From Candidatus Acutalibacter stercorigallinarum (GTDB taxonomy: Bacteria; Bacillota; Clostridia; Oscillospirales; Acutalibacteraceae): a stretch of DNA of 64,000 bases. Below are positions 1 to 8,467 of the stretch, piece after piece (position 1 is the first letter of the stretch; each line of letters begins with the position of its first letter). The stretch lies in the NCBI GenBank assembly GCA_019112625.1, contig DXIW01000047.1, forward strand, positions 1 to 64,000, given 5' to 3'. The translations under genes and the position numbers were made by a program. Below the pieces are notes generated by a model. The model saw nothing but the letters and a program-made list of their open reading frames with translations, was not told the DNA's origin and did not search any database.

Positions 1-1159
1 CAAACTCCTCAAAATTGAGAGGCCGGTTGTCCAGAGCCGAGGGCAGGCGGAAGCCGTAGTCCACCAGGGTGGTCTTCCGGGACCGGTCGCCTGCGTACAT
101 TCCCCGGATCTGGGGCAGGGTAATGTGGGACTCATCGATCATGATGAGAAAATCATCGGGAAAATAATCGATGAGGGTGCAAGGCGGCTCCCCCGGCAGG
201 CCCCCGGTCAGGTGGCGGGAATAATTCTCAATTCCCGAGCAGAATCCCGTCTCCCGCATCATTTCCACATCAAAGTGGGTGCGCTCCGAGATGCGCTGGG
301 CCTCCAGGAGCTTGTCCTCGCTCTTAAAGAAGGCCACCCGCTCCTTTAGCTCCTCCAGGATATTCTCTGTGGCCTCCATCATCTTTTCCTTCGGCACCAC
401 GTAGTGGGAGGCAGGGAAAATGGCCACGTGCCCCAGCTGGGCCTTGGACTCCCCGGTCACGGTGTCAATCTCCATGATCCGGTCCACCTCGTCCCCGAAA
501 AACTCGATCCGGTAGGCTGTCCCGTCGGAATACGCCGGATAGATGTCCACCACATCCCCCTTGACCCGGAAGCAGCCCCGCTTAAAGTCCATGTCATTGC
601 GGTCGTACTGGATATCGATGAGCTTGTGGATCACCTCGTCCCGATCCTTTATCATGCCGGGCCGCAGGGAGATCACCATCTCTTTATAATCGATGGGGCT
701 TCCCAAACCGTAGATGCAGGACACTGAGGCCACAATGATCACGTCCCTCCGCTCAGAGAGCGCCGCCGTGGCCGAGTGGCGCAGCTTGTCGATCTCGTCG
801 TTGATGGCGGAGTCCTTCTCGATGTAGGTGTCCGTCTGGGCGATGTAGGCCTCGGGCTGGTAGTAGTCGTAGTAGGAGACGAAATACTCCACTGCGTTAT
901 GGGGGAAAAACTCCCGGAATTCGGAGCACAGCTGGGCGGCCAGGGTCTTGTTGTGGGCCAGCACCAGGGTGGGGCGGTTCACCCGGGCGATGACATTTGC
1001 CATGGTGAAGGTCTTGCCCGAGCCGGTGACGCCCAGCAGGGTCTGCTCCTTCATGCCGGACTCCACGCCCCGCACCAGCTTTTCGATGGCCTGGGGCTGG
1101 TCCCCGGTGGGCTGGTAGGAAGATACCAGCTGGAATTTGTCAAAGCTCTCCGCGCCCAT
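1..1159 (-). CDS. uvrB: UvrB, excinuclease ABC subunit B (C-terminal part lies beyond the window)
   Basis: Damage-recognition helicase subunit of nucleotide excision repair, working with UvrA and UvrC in the cytoplasm. About 386 codons are visible, starting at the ATG whose complement is 1157-1159. The N-terminus contains the [10 protein letters not shown] motif and the Walker A loop GVTGSGKT at residues 43-50. Further in are the [11 protein letters not shown] segment of the DNA-clamping beta-hairpin and the DEXH box MIDESH. The reading frame runs off the left edge at [17 protein letters not shown], so helicase domain 2 and the UvrC-binding C-terminus are missing only because the window ends. 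A good sigma-A promoter lies just upstream. Identity is secure from the motifs. Confidence 0.97.
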   Translation of the reverse strand, partial: MGAESFDKFQLVSSYQPTGDQPQAIEKLVRGVESGMKEQTLLGVTGSGKTFTMANVIARVNRPTLVLAHNKTLAAQLCSEFREFFPHNAVEYFVSYYDYYQPEAYIAQTDTYIEKDSAINDEIDKLRHSATAALSERRDVIIVASVSCIYGLGSPIDYKEMVISLRPGMIKDRDEVIHKLIDIQYDRNDMDFKRGCFRVKGDVVDIYPAYSDGTAYRIEFFGDEVDRIMEIDTVTGESKAQLGHVAIFPASHYVVPKEKMMEATENILEELKERVAFFKSEDKLLEAQRISERTHFDVEMMRETGFCSGIENYSRHLTGGLPGEPPCTLIDYFPDDFLIMIDESHITLPQIRGMYAGDRSRKTTLVDYGFRLPSALDNRPLNFEEF

Positions 1160-1208
1160 AGGGCAGGCCTCCTCCCGTCATAAGAAATCCGAACATCTGT
1201 ACGATTGT

Positions 1209-1237
1209 ATCATACACCATTGGCGGCCGGCTGTCAA
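1209..1237 (-). promoter_or_regulatory. Sigma-A promoter of uvrB
   Basis: On the minus strand TTGACA (1237-1232) is followed after exactly 17 nt by TATGAT (1214-1209), about 50 nt upstream of the uvrB ATG. It sits immediately downstream of the radC stop codon, so uvrB has its own promoter although both genes point the same way. No obvious SOS box was noticed next to it. Confidence 0.75.
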
Positions 1238-1246
1238 TATGAGAGC

Positions 1247-1996
1247 TCACCCCATCTGCCGCTGGAACTCCTCGTGGAGCTGGCGCGCGGCCTGCTCCGC
1301 CTCCCGGTGGAGGGAGAGCTGCTTGTCCACCAGGGAGCGGAGCATTCCGCTTTCGGCGAAGGAGAAGTAGTCGTCCTCGGAGAAGATGATGTGGTCCACC
1401 AGGCGGGCGTCGATGCTCTCCAGGGCCAGGATGATCTGGCAGGTGGAGAGCAGGTCGCTGCGGCTGGGCAGGGGGTTGCCGCTGGGGTGGTTGTGGGCCA
1501 GCACCGCCTGCTGCACCTGGTAGTCGATGCACAGGCGGATGATTTTTCGCACATAGATGGGCACCTCGCTGGCGGAGCCCTCCAGCAGGATGTCGTTGTA
1601 CCGCAGCCGGCCCCGGCCGTCCAGGAGCATGAGGCACACGGCCTCGGTCTTGCGGCCCAGGAATTTGGGCCGGAAGGCGTCCACCCGGGAACGGGTGTCG
1701 AAGATGCGCAGCATCCCGGCGGCCTGGTCCTCCAGGCAGGCCTGGGCCAGCTTCAGGGTGACCTCCAGGTAGCGGGCGGTCCGCTGGTCGATGCCGGCGG
1801 CCCGGACCAGCTCCTCCCGGGGGGCCCGGAACACCCCGGCCAGGCTGCCGAAGGTGTCCTGCAGGGTTTGGGCGGCCGTCTGGGCCTGCTGTTCCGGCAG
1901 CAGGAAGCCCAGGGCCTGACGCAAAAGGCCCAGCCCCTCCTGCTCCTCGGGGGCGGGGCATCCCTGGGGATGCCCGCCGTTGTTCCACGGGGCCAT
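1247..1996 (-). CDS. radC: RadC-family JAB1/MPN metalloprotein
   Basis: A 249-residue RadC-like protein. Residues about 20-90 form the helix-hairpin-helix-like N-terminal region. The C-terminal JAB/MPN domain carries the Zn-ligand signature H168-N-H170-P-S-G-N-P followed by S180-D181. The family was named for DNA repair, but its true role is unsettled; a nuclease or peptidase role of the JAB domain is only inferred. Transcribed divergently from the SLH/L,D-transpeptidase gene and upstream of uvrB, so it may be partly co-transcribed with it. The first ATG (complement of 1994-1996) has only a modest Shine-Dalgarno in the purine run upstream. Confidence 0.93.
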   Translation of the reverse strand: MAPWNNGGHPQGCPAPEEQEGLGLLRQALGFLLPEQQAQTAAQTLQDTFGSLAGVFRAPREELVRAAGIDQRTARYLEVTLKLAQACLEDQAAGMLRIFDTRSRVDAFRPKFLGRKTEAVCLMLLDGRGRLRYNDILLEGSASEVPIYVRKIIRLCIDYQVQQAVLAHNHPSGNPLPSRSDLLSTCQIILALESIDARLVDHIIFSEDDYFSFAESGMLRSLVDKQLSLHREAEQAARQLHEEFQRQMG

Positions 1997-2028
1997 GGTG
2001 CCCCCTCCTCTCTCTCCGGTTTGCCCCC

Positions 2029-2037
2029 ATTATAGCA
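2029..2037 (-). promoter_or_regulatory. Extended -10 promoter of radC
   Basis: Minus-strand TGC-TATAAT (2037-2029) sits about 33 nt upstream of the radC ATG. No convincing -35 element is seen at 17 nt spacing, so it would rely on the extended -10 TGN contact. Confidence 0.55.
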
Positions 2038-2063
2038 CAGCCCCGGGCCCAGAGGGAGGCCCG

Positions 2064-2079
2064 GGGAAAAATTTTTCCC
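2064..2079. promoter_or_regulatory. Perfect 16-bp palindrome in the radC / L,D-transpeptidase divergent region
   Basis: GGGAAAAATTTTTCCC is a perfect inverted repeat midway between the two divergent promoters. It is followed by an imperfect second copy of the half-site pattern at about 2084-2097. It has no loop or T-run placement that suits a terminator for either gene, so an operator is plausible. That role is inference. Confidence 0.4.
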
Positions 2080-2125
2080 GGCCGGGAAAATTTCGGGAAG
2101 TTCCGCTTCCATCCGGGGCGGGGGT

Positions 2126-2135
2126 ATGGTATAAT
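2126..2135 (+). promoter_or_regulatory. Extended -10 promoter of the SLH/L,D-transpeptidase gene
   Basis: TATGG-TATAAT has a TG one base upstream of a consensus -10 hexamer (2130-2135). No clear -35 hexamer is present in the GC-rich stretch above. This places transcription start near 2142 and gives a leader of about 65 nt before the chosen ATG. Confidence 0.55.
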
Positions 2136-2207
2136 CAAAAAAAAACCATGAGGAAGCGGGGCCCTGGGTCCCGCCGTGAGAATCCAGCAAGGAGCCGACG
2201 AAAACCT

Positions 2208-4160
2208 ATGATGAAACAGCCATCCCACCACCCCCACCTGCCCGCGCCCTTCCGCCGGGCCGCCTGCCTGCTGCTGTGCTGCCTGCTGGCGGCGGGCTGC
2301 TGGGCCGCCCCCGCCTTTGCCCTGGAGGACGCCTCCGGCGGGGAGCCTGTCTCCCAGGTGGAGGCAGCCCCCCAGGCCGAGGAAACTTCTCAGACCGAGA
2401 CTGCCCCGGCGGAGAGCCCTGCCCCCACCCTGGCCCCCGCGCCCTCCCAGGAGTTTACGGAGCCCGCGCCCTCGGAGGAGCTCAGCCCGGCGCCTTCGGC
2501 AGAACCCAGCGCCGACCCCAGCCCGGAGGCCTCGGCGGAACCCACCGCCACGCCCACGCCTACCCCCACTCCCACTCCCACCCCGGACCCGGTGTTCACC
2601 GTTACCTTCCAGCTGGGCAGCTTCGGCACCCAGACGGTGGAGGTAACGGCCGGAGAGCGGGTGGAGGAGGTCCCGGAGATCCCGGAGCTGCCGGTGGCGG
2701 AAGTGCTGGGCTGGTATGACGAGGACGGGGTGGAAGTGGACCCCGCCAAAGTCACCGTGACGGAGAACCTGGTGTTCACCGCCCGGTGGGAGCGCCAGGT
2801 GGAGGACCTGCTGGACACCGACACCCACAGCGCCTATCTGAACGGCTACGACAACGGCACCCTCCTCCCCGACCGGGAGGTCACCCGGGGGGAGGCCGCC
2901 CAGATGTTCTACAACCTGCTGCGGGACAAGGAGCTGGAGGGGAAGGCCTTCTCCGACGTGGACCCGGCCCTGTGGTACGGGGAGCCCATCGGGGCCATGG
3001 CGGCCCTGGGGGTCATCGGCGGGTATGAGGACGGCACCTTCCGGCCGGAGCAGCCCATCACCCGGGCGGAATTTGTGAAGATGGCCGTGGCCTGCGACAC
3101 CCTCTCCACCGGGGAGGCGAGCTTTACCGACGTGCCCGAGGGCTACTGGGCCGAGGACTACATCGCCACGGCGGTGGAGGCCGGGTGGATCGACGGCTAC
3201 GGCGGCAGCGTCTTTAAGCCCGAGGGGAAGATCACCCGGGTGGAGGCGGTGAAGATCCTGAACCGCATGCTGGGCCGCCACGCCGACCCGTCGGTAAAGG
3301 AGTACCAGGTCACCAATTTCTACGACGTGTACCCCGAGCACTGGGGCTACGGGGAGATCGCCGAGGCCTCTACCACCCACACCCCGGACCTGACCGGGGA
3401 GCAGGAGGTGTGGACCGACTATGTGAAGGACACCACCGCCGAGTCCGGCCGGTGGGTGACCATCGGCGGGGAGCGGTACTACATCGATCCGGTGAGCCGG
3501 AAGTTCCTGCGGGGCAAGCAGACCATCGGCGGGGAGAAGTACCTGCTGGACGCCGCCACCGGCGCAGCCGTCACCGGCTTTGCCATGGACGGCACCTGGA
3601 AGCGGTACTACTTAAACGGCCTTTTGCAGGACGACATTTCCGGCCTGGGGGTGGTGAGCGGGCCCTACTACATCGTGGTGGACAAGCCCAGCAACTACCT
3701 GATCATCTACGCCAAGGACGAGAACGGCACCTACAACATCCCGGTAAAGGCCATGCTGGTGTCCTGCGGGTACGGCACCCCCACCGGCGTGTACTACACC
3801 CCCTACCGCTACCGCTGGCTGGAGATGGTGGGGAACACCTGGGCCCAGTGGTGCACCCAGATTCAGGGCAACTACCTGTTCCACTCGGTGCCCAACTGGA
3901 CCTATAACAACCTGGACCTGGAGGTGGAGGAATTCAACCACCTGGGGGAGACCCGCTCGTTGGGGTGCATCCGCCTGTGCTGTGAGGACGCCAAGTGGAT
4001 TTACGACAACTGTGTGCTGGGCACCAAGGTGTACATCTCTCCCTCCAAGCTCTCCAGCCCCCTGGAGAAGCCCACGGGGATCAAGCTCCCCTATTGGCAC
4101 ACCTGGGACCCCACGGACCCCACCGCCTACTACATGTGCCAGCGCAACGGCTGCCATTAA
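2208..4160 (+). CDS. Exported SLH-domain L,D-transpeptidase (YkuD) with proline-rich linker
   Basis: A 650-residue secreted cell-wall protein. A signal peptide with a Leu/Cys/Ala core (about 16-38) is followed by a Pro/Ala/Glu/Thr linker to about residue 130. Next come an InlB/Listeria-Bacteroides-type repeat (about 131-200) and three S-layer-homology repeats (about 205-360). The C-terminal YkuD domain has H559 in FHSVPNW and nucleophile C587 in SLGCIRL. SLH repeats tether proteins to secondary cell-wall polymer; YkuD domains make or use 3-3 peptidoglycan cross-links. The ATG at 2208 was chosen because AAGGAG lies at 2189-2194 and a hydrophobic signal follows; an ATG at 2150 has no ribosome-binding site. 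Monocistronic, with a strong terminator behind it. Confidence 0.88.
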   Translation: MMKQPSHHPHLPAPFRRAACLLLCCLLAAGCWAAPAFALEDASGGEPVSQVEAAPQAEETSQTETAPAESPAPTLAPAPSQEFTEPAPSEELSPAPSAEPSADPSPEASAEPTATPTPTPTPTPTPDPVFTVTFQLGSFGTQTVEVTAGERVEEVPEIPELPVAEVLGWYDEDGVEVDPAKVTVTENLVFTARWERQVEDLLDTDTHSAYLNGYDNGTLLPDREVTRGEAAQMFYNLLRDKELEGKAFSDVDPALWYGEPIGAMAALGVIGGYEDGTFRPEQPITRAEFVKMAVACDTLSTGEASFTDVPEGYWAEDYIATAVEAGWIDGYGGSVFKPEGKITRVEAVKILNRMLGRHADPSVKEYQVTNFYDVYPEHWGYGEIAEASTTHTPDLTGEQEVWTDYVKDTTAESGRWVTIGGERYYIDPVSRKFLRGKQTIGGEKYLLDAATGAAVTGFAMDGTWKRYYLNGLLQDDISGLGVVSGPYYIVVDKPSNYLIIYAKDENGTYNIPVKAMLVSCGYGTPTGVYYTPYRYRWLEMVGNTWAQWCTQIQGNYLFHSVPNWTYNNLDLEVEEFNHLGETRSLGCIRLCCEDAKWIYDNCVLGTKVYISPSKLSSPLEKPTGIKLPYWHTWDPTDPTAYYMCQRNGCH

Positions 4161-4183
4161 AATACCGTTAGAAAAAGAAAAGG

Positions 4184-4212
4184 CCTCCCGCTAAAAAGCG
4201 GGAGGTTTTTTC
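4184..4212 (+). terminator. Rho-independent terminator of the L,D-transpeptidase gene
   Basis: Perfect 8-bp stem (4184-4191 with 4198-4205), six-base A-rich loop, then a T-run at 4206-4211, 24 nt after the stop codon. Confidence 0.9.
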
Positions 4213-4335
4213 TCTTTTCACCGTACCGTTATTCTAAAAGAAGCCGGCCCCGGCACCCAGCCGCCAAAAGGGGAGTGCCGCTTTACCCGATGCCGCGCGT
4301 CCTTTTGGCAGGTCTTACACCGGCGCCTCCGCCCG

Positions 4336-4845
4336 TCACAACACCTTCTCGTAGGCCAGGCGCTCGCTGCCGTCCTCCACGTGGATGACCCCCCGGAGGG
4401 TGAGACCCGCCTTGGCCATCACCCGCTGCATGGGCTTGTTGTCCCGGTGGGTGTCGCCCCGGATGGCCGCCACGCCCCGCTCCCGGGCCTGGCGTTCCAG
4501 CTCGGCGAAGAGCACCCCCGCCGCCCCCTGGCCCTTGGCTTGGGGCGCTACGGCGATGCGGTGGAGAAAGCCGTAATACTCCGCATTACTTCCCCAGCCG
4601 CCGCCCTCGATGACGTCGTAGGTGGGCTCGTGGCCAAAGGCCAGGCAGGCCACGGCGACGACCTGGCCCCCCTGGGTGAGGACGTAGCACCGGCCCTGGT
4701 CCATGTCCTTTTTGGCGTCGGCTTCGTTGGGGTAGTCCCCCTCCTGCCACTGGTCGATGCCCGCGGCCTTCATAGCGGCCCGGGCCGCCCGGTACAGCCC
4801 GCCGATGGCGGGCAGGTCGGCGTTTTCTGCCTTGCGAAGTTCCAT
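4336..4845 (-). CDS. GNAT family N-acetyltransferase
   Basis: A 169-residue single-domain GNAT enzyme that would transfer an acetyl group from acetyl-CoA to an unidentified small molecule or protein amine. The acetyl-CoA-binding motif A is seen as LHRIAVAPQAKGQGAAGVLF, preceded by the beta-4 strand and followed by the motif-B region ending in DNKPMQRVMAKAGL. The ATG at the complement of 4843-4845 is preceded by AGGAGGC, which rules out the longer upstream reading of the frame. Monocistronic and divergent from the SRP RNA. The substrate cannot be told from sequence. Confidence 0.85.
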   Translation of the reverse strand: MELRKAENADLPAIGGLYRAARAAMKAAGIDQWQEGDYPNEADAKKDMDQGRCYVLTQGGQVVAVACLAFGHEPTYDVIEGGGWGSNAEYYGFLHRIAVAPQAKGQGAAGVLFAELERQARERGVAAIRGDTHRDNKPMQRVMAKAGLTLRGVIHVEDGSERLAYEKVL

Positions 4846-4875
4846 CTTGCTGCCTCCTCTTGGTTTCCTGGGGGC

Positions 4876-4904
4876 ATTATAACAATTCCCTCTTGTTTTT
4901 TCAA
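4876..4904 (-). promoter_or_regulatory. Promoter of the GNAT gene
   Basis: Minus-strand TTGAAA (4904-4899), 17-nt spacer, TATAAT (4881-4876), 31 nt upstream of the ATG. Its -35 box abuts the -35 box of the SRP RNA promoter on the other strand, so the two promoters are back to back. Confidence 0.8.
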
Positions 4905-4921
4905 CCGCGAGCAGGTATAAT
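4893..4921 (+). promoter_or_regulatory. Promoter of the SRP RNA
   Basis: TTGTTT (4893-4898), 17-nt spacer, TATAAT (4916-4921). The predicted start at about 4927-4928 matches the 5' end of the RNA structure. Confidence 0.85.
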
Positions 4922-4926
4922 ATTAG

Positions 4927-5115
4927 GGCAACACCCCGCAGGGCTTGCGGGGACATGATGGTAGCGGCCCGATTGAATAGGCGGGCGGACAGGTCTGCGC
5001 GGCGGGGTGCCGTGAACCATGTCAGGCGGGGGACCGAGCAGCATTAAGCGGATCTCCCCGGGCGATGCAGGTCGCCTGTCCGCTCTCCTATTCCATTGGA
5101 CAGCTGCCATTTTTT
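4927..5115 (+). ncRNA. ffs: Signal recognition particle RNA, long Gram-positive type
   Basis: The RNA scaffold of SRP, which binds Ffh and targets nascent membrane proteins. The conserved helix-8 half GTGAACCATGTCAGG is at 5012-5026 and its partner GAGCAGCATTAAG at 5036-5048. They are closed by the stem CGG/CCG with a GGGA tetraloop, a GNRA variant of the usual GGAA. Outer helix 5 pairs GAATAGG...GGCGGACAGG (about 4975-4993) with CCTGTCCGC...CCTATTC (about 5075-5093). A further pairing joins ATGGTAGC (about 4958) to GCTGCCAT (5103-5110) and runs into a T-stretch. The 5' portion looks like the Alu-type domain of Bacillus scRNA. Position just before dnaX is typical of Firmicutes. Ends are accurate to a few bases. 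Confidence 0.9.
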
Positions 5116-5132
5116 GCAGGAGGTGATCTTTC

Positions 5133-6926
5133 GTGTACAAGGTGCTCTACCGGAAATACCGCCCCCGGTTTTTCGCCGATGTGGTGGGCCAGCCCCAGGT
5201 GACAGTCACCCTGAAAAACGAGCTGATGCGGGGCCGCATCGCCCACGCCTACCTGTTCACCGGCTCCCGGGGCACGGGAAAGACCACCTGCGCCAAGATC
5301 CTCTCCCGGGCGGTGAACTGCCTGAACCCCCAAAACGGCGACCCCTGCGGGGAGTGTGAGGTTTGTAAGGGCCTGGAGGAGGGCTCTATTTTAGACGTGG
5401 TGGAGATCGACGCCGCCAGCAACAACGGGGTGGACAGTATCCGCTCCCTCATCGAGGAGGCCAACTTCACCCCCACCACCGCCAAGTACCGGGTGTATAT
5501 CATCGACGAGGTGCACATGCTCTCGGTGGCGGCTTTCAACGCTTTGCTCAAGACCTTAGAGGAGCCCCCGGCCCACGTGGTGTTTATCCTGGCCACCACC
5601 GAGGTCCACAAGCTGCTGCCCACCATCCTGTCCCGGTGCCAGCGGTTCGACTTCCACCGCATCGACCCCGAGGCCATCGCCGGCCGGCTGGAGGAGATCG
5701 CCGGGAAGGAGGAGGCCCAGCTGGACCACGACGCGGCGCTGCTCATCGCCCGGGTGGCCGACGGCGCCATGCGGGACGCCCTGTCCCTTTTGGACCAGTG
5801 CCTGGGCCGGGACCGCCACGTGACGTTGGACATCGTCAACCAGACCGCCGGGGTGGCGGCCCGGGAGTACCTCACCGCCCTGGCCCAGGCCGTGACGGAG
5901 GAGAACGCCGCCGCCGCCCTGGAGATCATCGACGGGCTGTATAAAGAGTCCAAAGACATGAGCCGCCTCTGCGAGGAGCTGGGGGAGTACTTCCGGGGGC
6001 TGATGCTTGTAAAGACCATGAAGGACCCCGGCCCCCTGCTCACCGTCTCCCCCCAGGAGCTGGAGGCCATGACCCACCAGGCCCTTTCCATGAGCCTGCC
6101 GGCCATCCTCCACGGCCTGGACGTGCTGGAGGAAACGCTGCAGAAAATGCGGTTCGGCAGCCAGCGGCCCCTGCTGGAGATGGCCTTTGTGCGGCTGTGC
6201 ACCCCCCAGCTGGACGACTCCCCCGCCGCCCTGCTGCGGCGGATGGAGGCCCTGGAGACCGGGGCCGCCCTGGCCCGGCCGGCGGCAGCGCCCCAGCCCG
6301 CCCCGGCACCGGCGGTCCCGGCGCCGCCGGTCCAAGCCCCGGGGGAGACAGCCCCGGAGCCCTCCCCGGCGACGCCCGCCCGGGAGGAGGAACCCCCGGC
6401 GGAGCCTCCCCAGGAGACTGCCCCCCAGGCGGCCCCCCGGCAGGAGGAGGCCCCGCCCCCCGCGGCACCGCCCCAGCCCGCCCCGGCTCCCCGGCCCCGG
6501 CCTGCCGGGGAGGTGGACGTGACCGCCCTGTCCCAGGGGGCGGAGCGCTTCCGGGAGTGGCCGGAGGTGCTGCAGGTCATCAAGGGGGTCACCAAGAGCG
6601 TGGCCATGGCCTTTTCCGGGTCCACGGCCTACCTCAACGGGGACTATATGCTCATCCAGGCCCCCGACCTGGCCTTCGAGCTGCTCAAGCGGCCGGAGCA
6701 GCGCCGGCGCATCCGGGAGGCGGTGCGCCAGGTGACGGGCCGCAGCTACCACCTGGGCCCCTATAAGCCCCAGGCGGAGCAGGAGGAGCAGGACCCCCTG
6801 GCCGAGCTGGAACGCCGGGCCCAGGAGCAGGGTATCCCGGTCACAGAGGAGCAGCCGCCCCAGCGGTCCCTCCCCGAGGAGGACGACGGCCCGCCCCCGC
6901 CGGGGGACGCCGAGATCCCCTTTTAA
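5133..6926 (+). CDS. dnaX: DnaX, DNA polymerase III subunit gamma/tau
   Basis: A 597-residue clamp-loader ATPase that opens and loads the beta sliding clamp and organises the replisome. Walker A is GSRGTGKTT at 44-52; four zinc-ligand cysteines are C63, C72, C75 and C78; Walker B is IIDEVH at 123-128; the sensor/arginine-finger region ILSRCQRF follows. After the collar domain comes a long Pro/Ala/Glu linker (about 380-465), then a tau-like C-terminal domain. The GTG at 5133 is the start because AGGAGGTG lies at 5118-5125. No A-rich slippery heptamer was seen in the linker, so a frameshifted gamma form is not suggested. First gene of dnaX-ybaB-recR-smpB. Confidence 0.97.
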   Translation: MYKVLYRKYRPRFFADVVGQPQVTVTLKNELMRGRIAHAYLFTGSRGTGKTTCAKILSRAVNCLNPQNGDPCGECEVCKGLEEGSILDVVEIDAASNNGVDSIRSLIEEANFTPTTAKYRVYIIDEVHMLSVAAFNALLKTLEEPPAHVVFILATTEVHKLLPTILSRCQRFDFHRIDPEAIAGRLEEIAGKEEAQLDHDAALLIARVADGAMRDALSLLDQCLGRDRHVTLDIVNQTAGVAAREYLTALAQAVTEENAAAALEIIDGLYKESKDMSRLCEELGEYFRGLMLVKTMKDPGPLLTVSPQELEAMTHQALSMSLPAILHGLDVLEETLQKMRFGSQRPLLEMAFVRLCTPQLDDSPAALLRRMEALETGAALARPAAAPQPAPAPAVPAPPVQAPGETAPEPSPATPAREEEPPAEPPQETAPQAAPRQEEAPPPAAPPQPAPAPRPRPAGEVDVTALSQGAERFREWPEVLQVIKGVTKSVAMAFSGSTAYLNGDYMLIQAPDLAFELLKRPEQRRRIREAVRQVTGRSYHLGPYKPQAEQEEQDPLAELERRAQEQGIPVTEEQPPQRSLPEEDDGPPPPGDAEIPF

Positions 6927-6992
6927 CAAAACAGACCCAGTGAAAAAATCAAAATAAAAAAAGAACGGCAGACGCCGGAAAGGACGAGAACC

Positions 6993-7343
6993 ATGAAAGC
7001 AAGACTTCCCCAAGGGTACGGAGGCGGCGGGGCCGCCAATTTGCAGCAGCTGGCCCGCCAGGCCCAGAAGATGCAGGAGCAGATGGAGGCCGTCACCGCC
7101 GAGCTGGAGGCAAAGGAGTACACCGCCACTTCCGGCGGGGACGCGGTAAAGGCCGTGGTCACCGGGAAGATGGAGGTCAAGTCCATCGAGATCAAGCCCG
7201 AGGTCATCGACCCCGAGGACGCGGAGATGCTGGGCGACCTGGTCACCGCCGCGGTCAACGAGGCCCTGCGGGCCGCCGCCCAGGAGAAGGAGGAGCGCAT
7301 GGGCGCCCTGTCCGGCGGCATGAACCTGCCGGGGATGTTCTGA
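6993..7343 (+). CDS. YbaB/EbfC family nucleoid-associated protein
   Basis: A 116-residue small DNA-binding protein of the YbaB/EbfC family, which forms dimers shaped like tweezers and is almost always encoded between dnaX and recR. Visible features are a Gly/Gln-rich N-terminus, a long helix with the QKMQEQM repeat, the conserved strand segment GGDAVKAVVTGKMEVKSIEI, and a Met/Gly-rich tail. It lies 66 nt after dnaX and is separated from recR by 1 nt. The ATG is preceded by a purine-rich GGAAAGGACGAG stretch. Confidence 0.95.
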   Translation: MKARLPQGYGGGGAANLQQLARQAQKMQEQMEAVTAELEAKEYTATSGGDAVKAVVTGKMEVKSIEIKPEVIDPEDAEMLGDLVTAAVNEALRAAAQEKEERMGALSGGMNLPGMF

Positions 7344-7344
7344 G

Positions 7345-7944
7345 ATGGGCAGCTACTATGTGCCGCCCCTGGACCGGCTGGTGGAGAAATTCGAGAGCCT
7401 GCCGGGCATCGGGCACAAATCCGCCCAGCGCCTGGCCTACACCGTGCTGGATATGAGCCGGGAGGAGGCCCAGGACTTCGCCGCCGCCATCGTGGAGGCC
7501 CACGAGAAGATCCACACCTGTAAGGTGTGCTGCAACCTCACCGACGGCGACCTGTGCCCGGTGTGCCGTAGCGCCACCCGGGACAAGTCCACCATCTGCG
7601 TGGTGGAGGAGCCCAAGGACGTGTTCGCCCTGGAGCGGGCCGGGGACTACAACGGCCAGTACCACGTGCTCCACGGGGCCATCTCCCCCCTGTCCGGGGT
7701 GGGGCCCGACCAGCTGAAGATCAAGGAGCTGCTGGCCCGCATGGACGGCACCGTGGGGGAGGTCATCATGGCCACCAACCCCACGGTAGAGGGGGAGGCC
7801 ACCGCCATGTATGTGTCCCGGCTGTTAAAGCCCCTGGGGGTCAAAGTGACCCGCCTGGCCTACGGCATCCCCGTGGGGGGCGACTTGGAGTACGCCGACG
7901 AGGTCACCCTGCAGCGGGCCCTGGAGGGCCGCCAGGAGCTGTAA
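7345..7944 (+). CDS. recR: RecR, recombination mediator
   Basis: A 199-residue RecR that acts with RecO/RecF to load RecA at single-strand gaps. It has the N-terminal helix-hairpin-helix (LPGIGHKSAQR, about 19-29), a C4 zinc finger (C59, C62, C71, C74) and a Toprim domain (TICVVEEPKDV and the acidic ATNPTVEGEAT segment). The length is normal for the family. The ATG follows the ybaB stop codon by one base, so translational coupling is likely. Confidence 0.97.
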   Translation: MGSYYVPPLDRLVEKFESLPGIGHKSAQRLAYTVLDMSREEAQDFAAAIVEAHEKIHTCKVCCNLTDGDLCPVCRSATRDKSTICVVEEPKDVFALERAGDYNGQYHVLHGAISPLSGVGPDQLKIKELLARMDGTVGEVIMATNPTVEGEATAMYVSRLLKPLGVKVTRLAYGIPVGGDLEYADEVTLQRALEGRQEL

Positions 7945-7980
7945 TGTCATACATCCCAGAACAGAGAGGAGGGGGAGAGC

Positions 7981-8448
7981 ATGGCGGGAAAAGCCAGCAC
8001 CAAAACCATCGCCCAAAACAAAAAGGCCTACCACGACTACTTCGTGGAGGAGACCTTCGAAGCCGGCATCGAGCTGGTGGGCACCGAGGTGAAATCCCTG
8101 CGCCAGGGCCGGTGCAACCTGAAAGACGCCTGGTGCTCCGTGGTAAACGGGGAGATGCTCTTAAACGGCTGCCACATCAGCCCCTACGACTTCGGCAACA
8201 TCTTCAACAAGGACCCCATGCGGGTGCGCCGGCTGCTGATGCACAAACGGGAGATCATGCGCCTGTACGGCCTGGTAAAGCAGCAGGGCTACGCCCTCAT
8301 CCCCCTGTCGCTCTATTTCAAGGACTCCCGGGTGAAGGTCCAGGTGGGCCTGTGCCGGGGCAAAAAGCTCTACGACAAGCGGGCCGACCTGGCGGAAAAG
8401 GCCGCCAAGCGGGATGTGGAGCGCGCCCTGAAAGAGCGGAACCGGTAA
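7981..8448 (+). CDS. smpB: SmpB, tmRNA-binding protein
   Basis: A 155-residue SsrA-binding protein required for trans-translation on stalled ribosomes. It shows the typical [21 protein letters not shown] opening, [18 protein letters not shown] oligonucleotide-binding core, and [23 protein letters not shown] basic tail. AGAGGAGG at about 7962-7971 precedes the ATG. The companion tmRNA gene was looked for in the following intergenic region and not recognised, so ssrA is presumably elsewhere. Confidence 0.97.
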   Translation: MAGKASTKTIAQNKKAYHDYFVEETFEAGIELVGTEVKSLRQGRCNLKDAWCSVVNGEMLLNGCHISPYDFGNIFNKDPMRVRRLLMHKREIMRLYGLVKQQGYALIPLSLYFKDSRVKVQVGLCRGKKLYDKRADLAEKAAKRDVERALKERNR

Positions 8449-8467
8449 GCCCTGGGAGGTGTCGGCT

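Noticed and set aside
1140-3380. Very long minus-strand open frame opposite radC and the transpeptidase gene
   Set aside because: It is antisense to two genes with clear motifs, has Gly/Arg/Pro-rich shadow composition, and lacks a plausible start. Many such frames arise from the high GC content (also 5556-7013, 18300-20900 plus strand, 35607-37529, 42192-44510 and 58128-60668 minus).
6240-6520. Programmed frameshift site for a short gamma form in dnaX
   Set aside because: The linker is GC-rich with no A-rich slippery heptamer; only C- and G-runs of ordinary coding origin are present.
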